Assembly (NCBI RefSeq): GCF_002834145.1
Contig: NZ_PHNT01000003.1
Span: 247-64,246, forward strand
DNA length: 64,000 nt
Reading direction: 5' to 3'
Origin: Roseovarius salinarum
Lineage (GTDB): Bacteria; Pseudomonadota; Alphaproteobacteria; Rhodobacterales; Rhodobacteraceae
Positions 63,740 through 64,000 of the stretch are shown here, one piece after another. Each line of letters begins with the position of its first letter. The stretch's first letter is position 1. The notes below the pieces were generated by a model. The model did not search any database and was not told the origin of the DNA. It worked only from the letters and a program-made list of their open reading frames with translations. The position numbers and the translations under genes were made by a program.

Positions 63740-64000
63740 ATGAGCCGCGGTGGCCGCACGAAGGATCGCAGTACCGGTCCCGAACGCAAGTGCATCGCCA
63801 CCGGCGATGCCCGGCCGAAGACGGGGCTGATCCGGTTCGTCGTTGCGCCCGACGGCCGGATCGCCCCGGATCTCGCCGAGAAGCTGCCGGGGCGGGGAAT
63901 CTGGGTTTCGGCCGACCGGGCCGCGATCGATCGGGCGGTGACCAAGGGCCTGTTCGCGCGGGCGGCGCGCCAGAAGGTCGAGGCGCCCGCCGACCTGGCC
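63740..64000 (+). CDS. ylxR: YlxR (DUF448) nucleic acid-binding protein, cut by window end
   Basis: The 87 visible residues show the YlxR fold: ERKCIATGDARPKTGLIRFV, PDLAEKLPGRGIWVSADR and ARAARQKVEAP. In alphaproteobacteria this domain is usually followed by an L7Ae-like (YlxQ) domain in the same protein; that part would lie beyond the window. It sits between nusA and, by analogy, infB, in the nusA operon. The start lacks a strong ribosome binding site. Confidence 0.9.
   Translation, partial: MSRGGRTKDRSTGPERKCIATGDARPKTGLIRFVVAPDGRIAPDLAEKLPGRGIWVSADRAAIDRAVTKGLFARAARQKVEAPADLA

Noticed and set aside
1-64000. Insertion sequences, prophage, CRISPR arrays, toxin-antitoxin pairs or gene transfer agent structural genes
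   Set aside because: No transposases, integrases, regularly spaced repeats, capsid or portal genes were found; gene content is core chromosomal throughout.

Overview
The window is a compact, GC-rich (mid-60s percent by eye, not counted) bacterial chromosome segment with no mobile elements, CRISPR, rRNA or tRNA genes that I could find. Gene content and order point to an alphaproteobacterium of the Rhodobacterales/roseobacter group. The main evidence is the divergent regB / senC-regA redox locus near ahcY, the tsaE-amgK-murU-addB-addA-trxA string, the maf-aroE-coaE-dnaQ / origin / hemJ-rho-mnmE-mnmG-rsmG-parA-parB arrangement, and rimP-nusA-ylxR. No 16S gene is present, so the genus cannot be named.

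Layout. 1-5.2 kb: start of ahcY, an HD hydrolase, the RegA/SenC/RegB redox system, and a PAS protein without a kinase domain, preceded by a perfect TTAA-N7-TTAA palindrome. 5.3-16.1 kb: tRNA t6A ATPase TsaE, MurNAc recycling (AmgK, MurU), AddAB recombination nuclease, thioredoxin, HslVU protease. 16.2-23.5 kb: MFS carrier, Smr protein, MltA, Tim44-like protein, FxsA, SecB, then DnaQ, CoaE, AroE and Maf on the minus strand. 23.5-31.3 kb: a 419-bp gene-free, relatively AT-rich gap that I read as the chromosomal replication origin, then the plus-strand hemJ-rho-mnmE-mnmG-rsmG-parA-parB block with two exact parS sites. 31.3-38.5 kb: DUF454, HemW, RdgB, RNase PH; HrcA-GrpE; MutS. 38.7-48.6 kb: MaeB, periplasmic MsrA, an aminotransferase/sulfotransferase pair, ArgG, a membrane protein, IlvA, an Hpt protein and a receiver-PP2C phosphatase. 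48.5-64 kb: NUDIX enzymes, Hsp33, CCA transferase, an RNA methyltransferase, two L,D-transpeptidases around a CAP lipoprotein, a small membrane protein, ferrochelatase, a methyltransferase-like protein, ComF, GrxC, a nitrilase-family amidase, a MarR regulator, UbiG, prolyl aminopeptidase, and RimP-NusA-YlxR, which runs off the end.

How it fits together. Most genes are housekeeping and tightly packed; ATGA-type start/stop overlaps are frequent. Eleven of twelve convergent gene junctions overlap or are separated by 12 bp or less, and the twelfth carries a strong terminator. Gene direction flips at the proposed origin, as expected for leading-strand bias. Recurrent themes are redox control (RegBA, TrxA, MsrA, Hsp33, GrxC), cell-wall turnover (MltA, AmgK-MurU, two L,D-transpeptidases) and heme synthesis (HemJ, HemW, HemH).

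The least routine items are the palindrome and DivL-like PAS protein, the Hpt/receiver-PP2C pair, a promoter-hairpin-terminator leader ahead of rimP-nusA, the aminotransferase/sulfotransferase pair with an altered PLP-site motif, and the ahcY leader stem-loop. Function calls come from reading motifs and remembered families, not from searches.
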